A stretch of 64,000 nt of DNA from Niveibacterium microcysteis (GTDB taxonomy: Bacteria > Pseudomonadota > Gammaproteobacteria > Burkholderiales > Rhodocyclaceae), in contig NZ_CP071060.1 in NCBI RefSeq assembly GCF_017161445.1, forward strand, positions 4,278,001 through 4,342,000, read 5' to 3'. This document shows, piece by piece, positions 9,025 through 18,520 of this stretch. The notes under the pieces are model-generated. The model was given only the letters and a program-made list of their open reading frames with translations. It had not been told where the DNA came from and ran no database searches. Both the position numbers and the translations under genes were made by a program. Within the stretch, counting starts at the first letter, position 1. Each line of letters opens with the position of its first letter.

Positions 9025-10209
9025 TCAGAGCGGCCGGACGAGCTTGTGCAGCACCATGCCGGCAGCACCGGCGGCGACCGCACGTGCGCCATAGCGCGAC
9101 ACGCGGACTTCCGGCGGCGGCAGGCCGGCATCGCGCGCATAGCGACCGAGCGTTTCGCGCGCGGCGTCGAGCAACGGGGCACCGAGCTCGCAGGTCGGCC
9201 CACCGAGCACGAAGCGGCCCGGATCGAAGGCGGTCCACAGGTTCTGCATCAACACGCCAAGGTAGTGACCCGCACGCTGCACCGCGCTGATCGTGAGCGG
9301 ATCACCCGCGCTGGCACGTGCCACCAGCGTGCCGGCCGAGGCTTGCACGTCGCCATCGCCGGCGGATTGCTGCGCGATCGCGCGCAGCCCGATGTAGGCT
9401 TCCGCGCAGCCTTCGCGCCCGCAGGAGCAGCGCGGCCCGGCGACCTGCAGTATCGAATGGCCGACTTCGCCGGCAAACCCCGCCGAGCCCAGAAACAAGC
9501 GGTCGTTTACGACCACGCCGGCACCCACACCGATGCCAAGGCTCAGATACACCAGCGGCTCGGGCACCGGCGCCTCGCCGAATTCGAATTCACCCAGCGC
9601 CGCGACGTCCGCCTCGTTCTGCAGGTAGAGCGGCAGATCGCCCAGACCCGCGTTCGTGAGTGCGCTGCGCAGCGGCGTGGCCACGTCGATATCGCGCCAG
9701 CCCAGGTTGGGCGCCACTTTCAGGATGCCCGCCGACTCATCCACCGCGCCGGGCAGCCCGACACCGGCGCCGAGCACCTGCCGACCTGCGGCTCTGACGC
9801 TGACGATGCCATCGATCAGCAGGCTCGCGAGTCGCTGCAGCACCCCTTCGGCATCCACGCTGAGGAAGTCTTCATCGGCCTGCCACACGATCTCGCCGGT
9901 CAGCGACGTGGCGACAACATGAATGCGATCCACGCCGAGCTCGGCGCCGACCATCGCGAGCCGGTGCGGGTCGATCGACAGCGGCGTCGGCCGACGCCCA
10001 AGCGCGCCAGTGATCTGGATTTCATGTTCGACGAGCCAACCTTCGTCGATCAGTTCCTGCGCCAGCAGGCTCACCGTCGATTTGGTGAGTCCGGTTTCCT
10101 TTGCCAGATCGGCGCGCGATTGCCCCGCCTGCTGTCGCACCCGCCGCACGATGGCCATGCGGTTGATCTGCTTGAGCAGGGTCTGGTCTCCAGTGATGGG
10201 CATGCGCAT
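9025..10209 (-). CDS. ROK-family transcriptional regulator (NagC/XylR type)
   Basis: Repressor-type ROK protein of up to 394 residues. The N-terminal winged helix (about 15-75, SRADLAKETGLTKSTVSLL) is followed by a ROK sugar-kinase-like fold with a zinc-binding signature (GPRCSCGREGCAEAY) and a glycine-rich phosphate loop. Such proteins bind DNA and respond to a sugar or sugar phosphate. An ATG two codons downstream (10203) is an equally possible start. The target is unclear; the divergent radical SAM gene is the closest candidate. Confidence 0.88.
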   Translation of the reverse strand: MRMPITGDQTLLKQINRMAIVRRVRQQAGQSRADLAKETGLTKSTVSLLAQELIDEGWLVEHEIQITGALGRRPTPLSIDPHRLAMVGAELGVDRIHVVATSLTGEIVWQADEDFLSVDAEGVLQRLASLLIDGIVSVRAAGRQVLGAGVGLPGAVDESAGILKVAPNLGWRDIDVATPLRSALTNAGLGDLPLYLQNEADVAALGEFEFGEAPVPEPLVYLSLGIGVGAGVVVNDRLFLGSAGFAGEVGHSILQVAGPRCSCGREGCAEAYIGLRAIAQQSAGDGDVQASAGTLVARASAGDPLTISAVQRAGHYLGVLMQNLWTAFDPGRFVLGGPTCELGAPLLDAARETLGRYARDAGLPPPEVRVSRYGARAVAAGAAGMVLHKLVRPL

Positions 10210-10575
10210 TCCTATCGCGGCAAATTACGGGTATCGAGCGTGCTCGGCGCATCAGCGGCACATCGCGCCGGGTGCCCATATTCTACTCATGGGCGGGCAC
10301 GCGCCAAACAATGCAACTATCATTCTTGATGCCGGACAGCCAATATTTTCGGGCCGACCAACGAATTTTGGCGACTATAACCTTCTTGGCAAATTCGCGC
10401 TTTGCTGAGATTGCTGAGCGGGAAAAATGCCCATGTACCGCCCCGCCCACGACAGGCCTTGGGCGGCAAGCTAAAATTCACGCATTGAGCGGCTTGAGCG
10501 CCGCCATCCGCCCCCGCAAAACCGGGGACTCGCCGGACGCCGGCCCACCCCCAGCATCACAGCCGACCCGCGACC
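10210..10575. other. Divergent intergenic region
   Basis: A 366-base non-coding stretch between the ROK regulator and the radical SAM gene. The middle (about 10310-10400) is richer in A/T than its surroundings and probably holds the divergent promoters. I see no convincing ORF, RNA gene or clear palindrome. Confidence 0.5.
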
Positions 10576-12489
10576 ATGCCTGAATCATCCTTGCGCGTGT
10601 TGTCCGTCATCCCGCCGATGACGCAACTGAATACGCCCTACCCCTCCACCGCCTACCTTACCGGCTTCCTGCGTTCGCGAGGGGTGGATGCGGTGCAGGA
10701 GGATCTCGCGCTGGCGCTGGTGCTCAAGCTCTTCTCGCCAGAGGGGCTGGCCGCGATCCGCGAGGCCATCGAAGCGCTGCCTGCGCGCAAGCACACGCGC
10801 CAGGTCGCGAGCTTCCTTGCCCAGTACCCGCGCTATGCCGCAACGATTGCGCCGGTGGTGGCCTTCCTGCAGGGGCGCGACACCACCCTCGCGCATCGCA
10901 TCGGCGGCCGCGACTTCCTGCCCGAGGGGGCACGCTTCGAATCGCTGGACGTGTATATCGACCCGGATGGTGGCGACCCGCTCGCGTGGGCCTTCGGCGC
11001 GCTGGGCATGCAGGACCGCGCACGCCATCTCGCCACGCTGTACCTGAACGACCTCGCCGACGTGCTGCGCGACGCGGTCGACCCGCGTTTCGAATTCGTG
11101 CGCTACGCCGAATCGCTGGCGCAAAGCCAGCCGACCTTCGAGCCGCTGGCGCGCGCGCTTGCCGCCCCGCCGACGCTGGTCGACACGCGACTCGCGGCGC
11201 TCACGCGCGAGGCCATCGCGAAACACACACCACGCATCGTCTTGCTGTCAGTGCCCTTCCCCGGTTCGGTGTACGGTGCGTTCCGCATCGCGCAGACGAT
11301 CAAGTCGATCGACCCCAGCATCGTCACCGTGCTGGGTGGTGGCTTCGCGAACACCGAACTGCGCGAACTCTCCGAGCCGCGGGTCTTCGACTATTTCGAC
11401 TACGTCACGCTGGATGCCGGCGAACGCCCGCTGCTTGCGCTGATCGAGCATCTCGACGGCAAACGTTCGCAACAGCGGCTGGTGCGTACCTTCCTTCGCG
11501 ACGCGGACACCGGCGCCGTGCGCTACGTGAACTTCGTCGAGCCGGACATCGCGTTCGCCGAAGTCGGCACGCCAACCTGGGACGGCCTGCCGCTGGACCG
11601 CTACCTCTCGGTGCTGGACATGCTCAACCCGATGCACCGCTTGTGGTCGGACGGGCGCTGGAACAAGCTCACCGTGGCGCATGGCTGCTACTGGAAGAAG
11701 TGCAGCTTCTGCGACGTGAGTCTCGACTACATCTCGCGTTACGACGGCGCATCGGCTGCCACGCTGGTGGATCGCATCGATGCGATCGTGGCCGAAACAG
11801 GCCAGAGCGGCTTCCACTTCGTCGACGAAGCCGCGCCGCCGAAATCCCTGAAGGCGCTCGCGCAGGAGCTGGTGAGCCGCAATCGCGCGATCTCGTGGTG
11901 GGGCAACATCCGCTTCGAAAAATCGTTCACGCCCGAGCTGTGCCGACTGCTCGCGCAGAGCGGCTGCATCGCGGTATCCGGCGGGCTCGAAGTGGCCTCG
12001 GACCGGCTGCTGAATCTGATGAAGAAGGGCGTGTCGGTGGATCAGGTGGCGCGCGTGACCCACGCCTTCACCGACGCCGGCATCCTGGTACACGCCTATC
12101 TGATGTACGGCTTCCCGACGCAGACCGTACAGGACACCGTCGATGCGCTCGAATACGTGCGCCAGCTGTTCGAGGCCGGCTGCATCCAGTCCGGCTTCTT
12201 CCACCGCTTTTCGTGCACCGTGCATTCGCCGGTCGGCAAGAACCCGGAGGAGTATGGCGTCACGCTGCAGCCGCTGCCGCCAGTGAGCTTTGCGAAGAAC
12301 GACATCGGCTTCGTCGACCCAACCGGTGTCGATCACGACACGCTGGGCGTCGCCTTGAACAAGGCGCTGTACAACTACATGCACGGCATCGGGCTGGAAG
12401 AGGATGTGCGCAGCTGGTTCCAGACGCGCGTACCGCGCACCCGCGTGCCACGTCACTTCATCGAGCAAGCCCTACGCTCACGACAGTGA
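10576..12489 (+). CDS. B12-binding-domain radical SAM protein
   Basis: Radical S-adenosylmethionine enzyme, 637 residues. The N-terminal half looks like a cobalamin-binding Rossmann domain (IVLLSVPFPGS, then VTVLGGGFANTE). The central region has the iron-sulfur motif GCYWKKCSFC, a C-x4-C-x2-C spacing instead of the common C-x3-C-x2-C, followed by a TIM-barrel-like core (HFVDEAAPPKSL, GGLEVASDRLLNLMKKG). This layout matches the widespread BchE/methyltransferase-like class found in many betaproteobacteria with no assigned substrate. It stands alone on the plus strand, opposite the ROK gene. Confidence 0.85.
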   Translation: MPESSLRVLSVIPPMTQLNTPYPSTAYLTGFLRSRGVDAVQEDLALALVLKLFSPEGLAAIREAIEALPARKHTRQVASFLAQYPRYAATIAPVVAFLQGRDTTLAHRIGGRDFLPEGARFESLDVYIDPDGGDPLAWAFGALGMQDRARHLATLYLNDLADVLRDAVDPRFEFVRYAESLAQSQPTFEPLARALAAPPTLVDTRLAALTREAIAKHTPRIVLLSVPFPGSVYGAFRIAQTIKSIDPSIVTVLGGGFANTELRELSEPRVFDYFDYVTLDAGERPLLALIEHLDGKRSQQRLVRTFLRDADTGAVRYVNFVEPDIAFAEVGTPTWDGLPLDRYLSVLDMLNPMHRLWSDGRWNKLTVAHGCYWKKCSFCDVSLDYISRYDGASAATLVDRIDAIVAETGQSGFHFVDEAAPPKSLKALAQELVSRNRAISWWGNIRFEKSFTPELCRLLAQSGCIAVSGGLEVASDRLLNLMKKGVSVDQVARVTHAFTDAGILVHAYLMYGFPTQTVQDTVDALEYVRQLFEAGCIQSGFFHRFSCTVHSPVGKNPEEYGVTLQPLPPVSFAKNDIGFVDPTGVDHDTLGVALNKALYNYMHGIGLEEDVRSWFQTRVPRTRVPRHFIEQALRSRQ

Positions 12490-12533
12490 TGCCCGCCCTG
12501 CGCGCGTTGCGCGTAAGAACCATATTCCCTTTG

Positions 12534-12547
12534 TAAGAAAATTCTTA
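12534..12547. promoter_or_regulatory. Inverted repeat TAAGAA-AA-TTCTTA upstream of porin
   Basis: Perfect 6-base arms with a 2-base spacer, in an A/T-rich pocket 124-137 bases upstream of the porin start. It could be a LysR-type or other dimer site. It lies immediately before the shared sulfur-regulon element. Confidence 0.35.
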
Positions 12548-12550
12548 GCA

Positions 12551-12567
12551 GAATCACTTCGTTCGCG
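12551..12567 (+). promoter_or_regulatory. Shared sulfur-locus element upstream of porin
   Basis: GAATCACTTCGTTCGCG matches the ssuE-upstream element GAATTCCTTGGTTCGCG at 14 of 17 positions, in the same orientation relative to the gene, 104 bases before the porin start. Role as a CysB/SsuR-type site is inferred from its recurrence. Confidence 0.5.
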
Positions 12568-12670
12568 TCTGGCGAGCGACTCTCTAATGTTGAGGCCGTG
12601 ACCACCATCGGTCGCGCCGCCTCGCGCTGGTTGCGGGGCGGCCCAACGACATCCTGAGAGAGGTTCCGCC

Positions 12671-13726
12671 TTGAAGCTCCACCCAACGATCGCGGCGCTT
12701 GCCGCAGCGCTGTCCGCCGCGCCCGCACTGGCCGTCGATTCCAGCGTCACGCTCTACGGCCTGATCGATGCCGGTTATGCCTACCGTTCCGATAACTACG
12801 ACGCCACCAAAGGCAGCCGCCAGGGGTTCGATGGCGGTATCGCGAACGGCTCGCGCCTTGGCTTCCGCGGCGTCGAGGAAATCACGCCCGGCCTCAAGGG
12901 CAAGTTCGTCATCGAAGCCGGCATCAACGTCGACACCGGCACGGCTGCACAGTCCGGCCTGACCTGGGGCCGCCAGGCATGGGTCGGCCTCGACTTCGGC
13001 GCCGCCGAGGCACGCTTCGGCCGCCAATACACGCCGCAATACCTGATCTACAGCGAAATCGATCCGTTCAACCACGGCACGGTATCGAAGGCGAGCAACA
13101 TCTTCACCCACATCATCTCGCGCGCCGACAACGCGGCCTACGTGACGACGCCCTTCTTCGGCGACGTGTTCTCGGTGGATGCGGAATACGCCTTCAACCG
13201 CAGCGGTGACGAAGCGGTGGCCAACGCGAAGGACAAGCGCTTCTATGCGATTGGGCCGAAACTGCAGTTCGGCAAGACGGTGAAGATCCTCGCGAACTAT
13301 TCCGAGACCAAGGAAAAGGGCCAGTCGAACGCCGACTCCGTGCTGGACATCGGCGCGGTGCTCGACTTCAACGTCGTGAAACTCACCGGCGCCTACGCGC
13401 TGCCGAAGTTCGAAACCACGCCGGTCAAGGGTGAAGCGAAGAAGTACAACCGCTTCCTGGTCGGTGCGACGCTGCCGCTTGGCAACTGGTCCCTGCTCGC
13501 CTCCTACGCCTACTCGAAGGACAAGAACGATCTCGACGAGAAGGCAGTGCAGTACGGCATCGGCGGCAGCTACGCGTTCTCGAAACGCACCGACACCTAC
13601 TTCGGCTATTCGCGCATCGATGCCAACGACTCGCTGAAGGGCAAGGGCTACAGCGTCGCCGACTCGTCGAACGCCGGCAACGACTATCGCACCGGCTTCA
13701 ACGTCGGCATCCGCCACAAGTTCTGA
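12671..13726 (+). CDS. Gram-negative general porin (OmpC/Porin_4 type)
   Basis: Outer-membrane trimeric porin of 351 residues. It has a signal peptide (cut near ALA-VDS) and the betaproteobacterial opening SSVTLYGLIDAGYAY. Typical internal strands follow (SRLGFRGVEEI, TWGRQAWVGLDF, ARFGRQYTP), and it ends in aromatic Phe (GIRHKF), the barrel-assembly signal. The start is TTG, preceded by a GAGAGAGG ribosome site. The sulfur-locus element lies upstream and the sulfate/sulfonate transport genes follow, so it may admit sulfonates or sulfate esters; this is inference. A strong terminator follows. Confidence 0.9.
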   Translation: MKLHPTIAALAAALSAAPALAVDSSVTLYGLIDAGYAYRSDNYDATKGSRQGFDGGIANGSRLGFRGVEEITPGLKGKFVIEAGINVDTGTAAQSGLTWGRQAWVGLDFGAAEARFGRQYTPQYLIYSEIDPFNHGTVSKASNIFTHIISRADNAAYVTTPFFGDVFSVDAEYAFNRSGDEAVANAKDKRFYAIGPKLQFGKTVKILANYSETKEKGQSNADSVLDIGAVLDFNVVKLTGAYALPKFETTPVKGEAKKYNRFLVGATLPLGNWSLLASYAYSKDKNDLDEKAVQYGIGGSYAFSKRTDTYFGYSRIDANDSLKGKGYSVADSSNAGNDYRTGFNVGIRHKF

Positions 13727-13756
13727 CAGACACTGGTCCCGAAATCCCCATTGAAA

Positions 13757-13782
13757 AGGGCGCCGCAAGGCGCCCTCTTTTT
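13757..13782 (+). terminator. Rho-independent terminator of the porin gene
   Basis: 8-base stem AGGGCGCC/GGCGCCCT with a GCAA loop, followed by a T-run, 30 bases after the porin stop. Confidence 0.9.
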
Positions 13783-13825
13783 ATGCCGGAATCGATGTCC
13801 GGCTCGCTCACCTCAAACGGCCGGC

Positions 13826-14764
13826 TCAATCATCCGCATCGCGCGCGGGGTTGATCGCCGGGCGCACATGCGCTTCGGTGAGGCGCGGCGAGCAGGCCTC
13901 GATGAACTGGTAGGCGTAGCCACGCAGATAGTGGCCCTGGCGCACCGCGATGCGGGTGACGTTCTCCTCGAAGAGATCGAAGGAATCGAGTTGCAACAGC
14001 CCGCGGTCGCGCTCCGGGTTGAACGCAACGGACGCCACGATGCCGATGCCGAGCCCCAGTTCAACGTAGGTCTTGATCACGTCCGAATCGAGCGCCGACA
14101 TCACGATGTCGGGCGCGAGCCCCTGCGCGGCGAAGGTCTGGTCGATGCGCGCGCGGCCGGTGTAGCCCTCGTGGTAGGTGATGATCGGGTACTCGGCCAC
14201 CGCCTCGAGCGTGAGCGGATGCACATCCGCCAGCGGATGCCCTTCCTGCACGATCACCGCGTGATGCCAGCGGTGATAGTCGAAGGTCACGATGTCCGGG
14301 GCGCCGTCGAGCGCCTCGGTCGCGATGCCGATATCGGCATCGCCCGCTTGCAGCAGCGCCACGATTTCCGCCGGGCTGCCCTGGTGCAGTTCCAGATGCA
14401 CTTTCGGAAAGGCCTGCTTGAAGCGCGTCACCACCGGCGGCAACACATAGCGCGCCTGGGTGTGCGTGGTCGCGATCACCAGCTTGCCTTCGTCGCGCTG
14501 GCTGAACTGCTGCGCCAGGCGCTTGATGTTGCGCGCATCGAGCAGCATCCGTTCAACGATCTCGACCAGCTCCTTGCCCGGCTCGGTCAGCCCCAGCAGG
14601 CGCTTGCCGCGGCGGATGAAGAGCTCGACGCCGAGTTCGTCTTCCAGATCCTTGATGTGTTTGCTGACGCCAGACTGCGAGGTGAACAACGCACTGGCCA
14701 CCTCGGTCAGGTTGAAGTTCTGGCGCACCGCCTCGCGGATGATGCGAAGTTGCTGAAAGTTCAT
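13826..14764 (-). CDS. cysB: LysR-family regulator CysB/Cbl-type
   Basis: Master regulator of sulfur assimilation, 312 residues, normal for the family. The N-terminal helix-turn-helix begins [13 protein letters not shown] and contains [19 protein letters not shown], the CysB signature. The C-terminal type-2 periplasmic-binding fold (about 90-290) should bind N-acetylserine, thiosulfate, sulfate or APS. It is the last gene of cysTWA-cysB; its ATG overlaps the cysA stop. It is the best candidate to bind the repeated element seen upstream of the sulfur genes here. Cbl or SsuR identity cannot be separated from CysB by eye. Confidence 0.9.
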   Translation of the reverse strand: MNFQQLRIIREAVRQNFNLTEVASALFTSQSGVSKHIKDLEDELGVELFIRRGKRLLGLTEPGKELVEIVERMLLDARNIKRLAQQFSQRDEGKLVIATTHTQARYVLPPVVTRFKQAFPKVHLELHQGSPAEIVALLQAGDADIGIATEALDGAPDIVTFDYHRWHHAVIVQEGHPLADVHPLTLEAVAEYPIITYHEGYTGRARIDQTFAAQGLAPDIVMSALDSDVIKTYVELGLGIGIVASVAFNPERDRGLLQLDSFDLFEENVTRIAVRQGHYLRGYAYQFIEACSPRLTEAHVRPAINPARDADD

Positions 14765-15864
14765 GATGCAGTTCCGGTAGCAAGTGCGCCCGCTGCGGGG
14801 CGCGAGAAGACAGCCAGCTGAGAGGGTACGACACGCACGCGGGATCCTTCGATCAGGCCCAGTTCGCGCACCCGTGTGCGCGAGAGTTCCACCTCGACCT
14901 GCTCCGGCACACCGGGCTGCGCTTCGCCCTGCAATTCGATCCGCGCGTTGGCGCCAAAGCCGAGGATGCGTGTGACGGTGGCACCGATGCCTTGCGTGTG
15001 CCCTTCCCCTACAAGAATATCGAGTTCATGCGGACGCGCGAAGGCAACGACCTCCTCGCCATGCGGCAGCTCGCTGCTGCCGTGCGGATGCGCATGGCCG
15101 CCCAACGAGACATGACTGCCGTCGACGCGGCCATGAAAGAGATTTACCGCACCGAGGAAGCCATACACGAACGGCGTCTTCGGCGCGTCGTAGACCTCAT
15201 CCGGCGTGCCAACCTGCTCGACCTTGCCGTGATTCATCAGCACCACACGGTCGGCCACTTCCAGCGCCTCTTCCTGATCGTGCGTCACGAAGATGCTGGT
15301 GACGTGGATCTCGTCGTGCAGGCGGCGTAGCCAGCGGCGCAGCTCCTTGCGCACCTTGGCGTCGAGCGCGCCGAAGGGTTCGTCGAGCAGCAGCACGCGC
15401 GGCTCGACCGCCAGCGCACGGGCCAGCGCGATGCGCTGGCGCTGGCCGCCAGAGAGCTGCGACGGAAAGCGGTCGGCGAGCCAGTCGAGCTGCACGAGTT
15501 CGAGCAGCTGCTTGACCTTCTTCGCGATCACCGCTTCGCTCGGGCGCTCCTTGCGCGGCTTCACGCGCAGCCCGAAGGCCACGTTGTCGAACACCGTCAT
15601 GTGGCGGAACAGCGCGTAGTGCTGGAACACGAAGCCGACATTGCGCTCGCGCACATGGGTGTCGGAAGCGTCTTCGCCTTCGAGCAGCACGCGGCCCGCG
15701 TCGGCCGATTCCAGCCCTGCGATCACGCGCAGCAGCGTGGTCTTGCCGCAACCGGAGGGGCCCAGCAGCGCGACCAGTTCGCCGGTCGGGAATTCAAGCG
15801 ACACATCGTCGAGCGCAACGAAGTTGCCGAAGCGTTTCTGGATGCCTTCAACCTTGATGCTCAT
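14761..15864 (-). CDS. cysA: Sulfate/thiosulfate ABC transporter ATPase CysA
   Basis: Energises sulfate uptake with CysT and CysW. 367 residues: Walker [12 protein letters not shown]-loop [12 protein letters not shown] signature [15 protein letters not shown], Walker [14 protein letters not shown] and switch His in [12 protein letters not shown]-terminal TOBE-type regulatory domain (about 240-350) follows, containing a His-rich insert (GGHAHPHGS). The start at 15864 fits the family; the frame is open 17 codons further. It starts five bases after cysW ends. Confidence 0.95.
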   Translation of the reverse strand: MSIKVEGIQKRFGNFVALDDVSLEFPTGELVALLGPSGCGKTTLLRVIAGLESADAGRVLLEGEDASDTHVRERNVGFVFQHYALFRHMTVFDNVAFGLRVKPRKERPSEAVIAKKVKQLLELVQLDWLADRFPSQLSGGQRQRIALARALAVEPRVLLLDEPFGALDAKVRKELRRWLRRLHDEIHVTSIFVTHDQEEALEVADRVVLMNHGKVEQVGTPDEVYDAPKTPFVYGFLGAVNLFHGRVDGSHVSLGGHAHPHGSSELPHGEEVVAFARPHELDILVGEGHTQGIGATVTRILGFGANARIELQGEAQPGVPEQVEVELSRTRVRELGLIEGSRVRVVPSQLAVFSRPAAGALATGTAS

Positions 15865-15869
15865 TGCAC

Positions 15870-16760
15870 TTACTCCGGACGCAGGTCGTCGCTCGCCGCC
15901 CGTGCGGCTTGCCATTCAACCCAGGATTTGATGACGAGGGTGACCAACGCCAGCATCGCGAGCAGCGACGCCACCGCGAAGGCCGCGGAGAGCTGGTACT
16001 CGTTGTAGAGAATCTCGATATGCAGCGGCAGCGTGTTGGTGTAGCCACGGATATGGCCCGACACCACCGACACCGCGCCGAACTCGCCCATCGCGCGGGC
16101 GTTGCACAGCACCACGCCGTAGATCAGGCCCCACTTGATGTTGGGCAGCGTGACATGCCAGAAGGTCTGCCAGCCCGATGCGCCAAGCACGATCGCGGCC
16201 TCCTCCTCTTCCCTGCCCTGCGCCTGCATCAGCGGAATCAGTTCGCGCGCGACGAACGGGAAGGTGACGAAGATGGTCGCGAGCACGATGCCCGGCACCG
16301 CGAAGATGATCTTGACGTTGTGATCGGCAAACCAGGTGCCGAACCAGCCATGGGTGCTGAAGATCAGCACATAGATCAGGCCTGCGATCACCGGCGAGAC
16401 CGAGAACGGCAGGTCGATCAGCGTGATCAGGAACTGCTTGCCGCGGAACTCGAAGCGCGCGATCGCCCATGCGGCGGCGACGCCGAACACCAGGTTCAGG
16501 GGCACCGCAATCGCGGCCGCGAGCAAAGTGAGCGTTACGGCCGATAGCGCATCGGGCTCCACCAGTGCGGCCAGATAAGCATCCCAGCCTTTTTTGAGCC
16601 CCTCGACGAACACGGTGGCCAGCGGTAACAGCAGGAAGAGCGAGAAGAACAGCAGCGAGACGGCGATGATCGTCCACTTCACCCAGGCGGATTCGCGCGT
16701 TGCCGGGTTGTCCTCATAGTGCCGCGGTGCGGCGTGCAGATTGAGTGTGACGGTGCTCAT
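15870..16760 (-). CDS. cysW: Sulfate ABC transporter permease CysW
   Basis: Inner-membrane permease, 296 residues, six predicted membrane segments. The binding-protein-dependent transport loop ([21 protein letters not shown]) contacts CysA. Its start overlaps the cysT stop (TGATG), so the two permeases are coupled. Confidence 0.94.
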   Translation of the reverse strand: MSTVTLNLHAAPRHYEDNPATRESAWVKWTIIAVSLLFFSLFLLLPLATVFVEGLKKGWDAYLAALVEPDALSAVTLTLLAAAIAVPLNLVFGVAAAWAIARFEFRGKQFLITLIDLPFSVSPVIAGLIYVLIFSTHGWFGTWFADHNVKIIFAVPGIVLATIFVTFPFVARELIPLMQAQGREEEEAAIVLGASGWQTFWHVTLPNIKWGLIYGVVLCNARAMGEFGAVSVVSGHIRGYTNTLPLHIEILYNEYQLSAAFAVASLLAMLALVTLVIKSWVEWQAARAASDDLRPE

Positions 16761-17590
16761 CAGCCCACCCTCCCGATGCGGCGCGCGCTCCAGGCCTGCA
16801 GGTTGTTGATCAGGAACAGCAACGCGAACGACACCACCAGCATCACCGCGGCGATCGCAGTGGCCCCGGCGTAGTCGTACTGCTCAAGCTTGGTGATGAT
16901 CATCAGCGGCGTGATCTCGGAGACCAGCGGAATGTTGCCGGCGATGAAGATCACCGAGCCGTATTCACCCACCGCGCGCGCAAAGGCCAGCGCGAAGCCG
17001 GTCAGGAGTGCCGGCAGCAGCAAGGGCAGCAGCACCTTGCGGAACACCTGCCAGCGCTGCGCCCCCAGCGAAGTGGCCGCCTCTTCGATTTCGGTCTCCA
17101 GGTCTTCCAGCACCGGTTGCACAGTGCGCACGACGAAGGGCAAGCCGATGAAGGTGAGTGCCAGCAGCACGCCCAAGGGGGTGTAGGCGATCTTGATGTC
17201 GTAGGGCGCCAGCAGCGCACCGACCCAACCCTTGGGCGAGTAGATCGTCGCGAGCGCGATACCCGCCACCGCGGTCGGCAGCGCGAAGGGCAGATCGACC
17301 AGCGCATCGACGATGCGCTTGCCCGGAAAGCGATAGCGCACCAGCGCCCAGGCGAGCAGGAAACCGAAAACGGTGTTGATCGTGGCCGCCAGCAGCGAGG
17401 CGCCGAAGGTCAGCCGATACGAAGCGAGCACGCGGGGCGCGGTGGTTGCCTCCCAGAACTGGGTGAGCGTGAGCGTGGCCGATTTGGCAAACACCGCAAA
17501 GAGCGGGATCAGCACGATCACCGACAGGTAGAACAAGGTGTAGCCCAGCGACAGGCCAAAGCCGGGCAGCACGCGGCGGGCGGCACTCAT
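16760..17590 (-). CDS. cysT: Sulfate ABC transporter permease CysT (CysU)
   Basis: Inner-membrane permease, 276 residues, first gene of cysT-W-A-B. It starts with a basic segment and a membrane helix ([20 protein letters not shown]) and carries the EAA loop ([22 protein letters not shown]). A GGAG ribosome site precedes the ATG. The matching sulfate-binding protein gene is not here but at about 31-32 kb, across the sulfur island. Confidence 0.94.
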   Translation of the reverse strand: MSAARRVLPGFGLSLGYTLFYLSVIVLIPLFAVFAKSATLTLTQFWEATTAPRVLASYRLTFGASLLAATINTVFGFLLAWALVRYRFPGKRIVDALVDLPFALPTAVAGIALATIYSPKGWVGALLAPYDIKIAYTPLGVLLALTFIGLPFVVRTVQPVLEDLETEIEEAATSLGAQRWQVFRKVLLPLLLPALLTGFALAFARAVGEYGSVIFIAGNIPLVSEITPLMIITKLEQYDYAGATAIAAVMLVVSFALLFLINNLQAWSARRIGRVG

Positions 17591-17708
17591 GGCCGGCTCC
17601 GTGGCTGTTCGGCTGCAGATGGCGCGCTTGCTGCGCGCTCGTATCGGATCTTCATGAACGGATGCTCCGTATCGGGGAGCACCGAGTCTATGGGTGCAGC
17701 CTTAGAAG

Positions 17709-17736
17709 GCTAAACAATAAAAACTCAATTCCATAT
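17709..17736 (-). promoter_or_regulatory. cysT upstream region with degenerate sulfur-locus element
   Basis: Reading on the minus strand, ATATGGAATTGAG is followed by TTTTTATTGTTTAGC. The second block matches TTTTTCTTGGTTCGC of the rhodanese promoter at 12 of 15 positions; the first resembles TATCTGGAATTGC upstream of the sulfate-binding protein. It sits 119-146 bases before the cysT start. Confidence 0.4.
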
Positions 17737-17784
17737 GCGGATTCGCGCGTAAGCGCTCAGGCGGATTCGCGCGTAGGCGCTCTG
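17737..17784. repeat. Two tandem copies of a 24-base repeat
   Basis: GCGGATTCGCGCGTAAGCGC and GCGGATTCGCGCGTAGGCGC, each extended by four bases, lie head to tail, and a decayed third copy (GCAGATTCGAGCG) follows. They sit between divergent cysT and the DUF2325 gene. The 320-base gap also holds two copies of the sulfur-locus element and no ORF. Confidence 0.7.
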
Positions 17785-17843
17785 GCAGATTCGAGCGAAT
17801 AGCCGCGCCTGCGGCAACACGGCCATCGCGCATAAGCACTTCA

Positions 17844-17856
17844 GAATTCCTTGGTT
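17844..17856 (+). promoter_or_regulatory. Sulfur-locus element upstream of the DUF2325 gene
   Basis: GAATTCCTTGGTT is identical over 13 bases to the element upstream of ssuE and points toward the DUF2325 gene, 56 bases before its ATG. Confidence 0.5.
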
Positions 17857-17912
17857 GGGCAGCCAAGGCGGGCGCCGTAGATTGAGGTCACCTCAATCGC
17901 CGGAGAAGCAAG

Positions 17913-18206
17913 ATGACTGCACTCATCGTCGGCGGCGACCGGGTCGCCCCGTTGGCCCGCAGCCTGGCCGCTGCGGGTTACCCCGATGTGCGCCACTGGA
18001 GCGGGCGCAAGCCGGGCGAGCTGCACCACCGCCTGCCGCCCAGCACCCGTCTGGTGGTGGTGGTGGTCGACCAGATCAACCACATGATGGCCAGCCGCAT
18101 CCGCGCGGGCGCCCAGGCGCAGGGCGTGCCGATCGTGTTCTGTCAGCGCTCACGCACCCAGCTCGACGCCGAGCTGCGTCGAATGCAGCTGGCGCAAGCT
18201 GCCTGA
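17913..18206 (+). CDS. DUF2325 domain protein
   Basis: A 97-residue protein with the DUF2325 pattern: opening TALIVGGDRV, then a hydrophobic strand LVVVVVDQINHMM and a short Rossmann-like C-terminus (PIVFCQRS). DUF2325 proteins are of unknown function; some are linked to redox or oxygen responses. GGAGAAGCAAG precedes the ATG. It heads a plus-strand trio with the 100-residue protein and the glutamine amidotransferase, spaced 5-6 bases apart, and carries the sulfur-locus element upstream. Confidence 0.82.
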   Translation: MTALIVGGDRVAPLARSLAAAGYPDVRHWSGRKPGELHHRLPPSTRLVVVVVDQINHMMASRIRAGAQAQGVPIVFCQRSRTQLDAELRRMQLAQAA

Positions 18207-18211
18207 GACCC

Positions 18212-18514
18212 ATGCGTGCCGCACTCACGACCCGACAGATCAACGCCATCCGTGCGGCCCTGGGCAAGCACAGCTTCACGCCGCTGGAGGTGGCCCAGCT
18301 CGACTACCACGTGATCCGCCATACACAAGGCCTGGGGCCAAAGAGCATCGCCGGCATCCGGCAGTGGTTGCTCGAAGCCGGCCAGGCCGTGGGCCACTGG
18401 CAACACGACGACGGCCACTCGCAGCGCGAGCGGCGGCGCGCTCAGCGCATCGCCCAGGCGATCGCGCTGCTCGAACGGCATGGTTACAGCGTGATCGAAC
18501 CGCGGAAGGGCTGA
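18212..18514 (+). CDS. Small hypothetical protein with HhH/alpha-CTD-like motif
   Basis: 100 residues, basic and helical. The stretch LGPKSIAGIRQWLLEAG resembles the helix-hairpin-helix of the RNA polymerase alpha C-terminal domain, so DNA or RNA contact is possible. The start at 18212 lies five bases after the DUF2325 stop; the frame is open further upstream only as a shadow of that gene. It is seven bases from the amidotransferase. No specific family recognised. Confidence 0.72.
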   Translation: MRAALTTRQINAIRAALGKHSFTPLEVAQLDYHVIRHTQGLGPKSIAGIRQWLLEAGQAVGHWQHDDGHSQRERRRAQRIAQAIALLERHGYSVIEPRKG

Positions 18515-18520
18515 CGCAGC

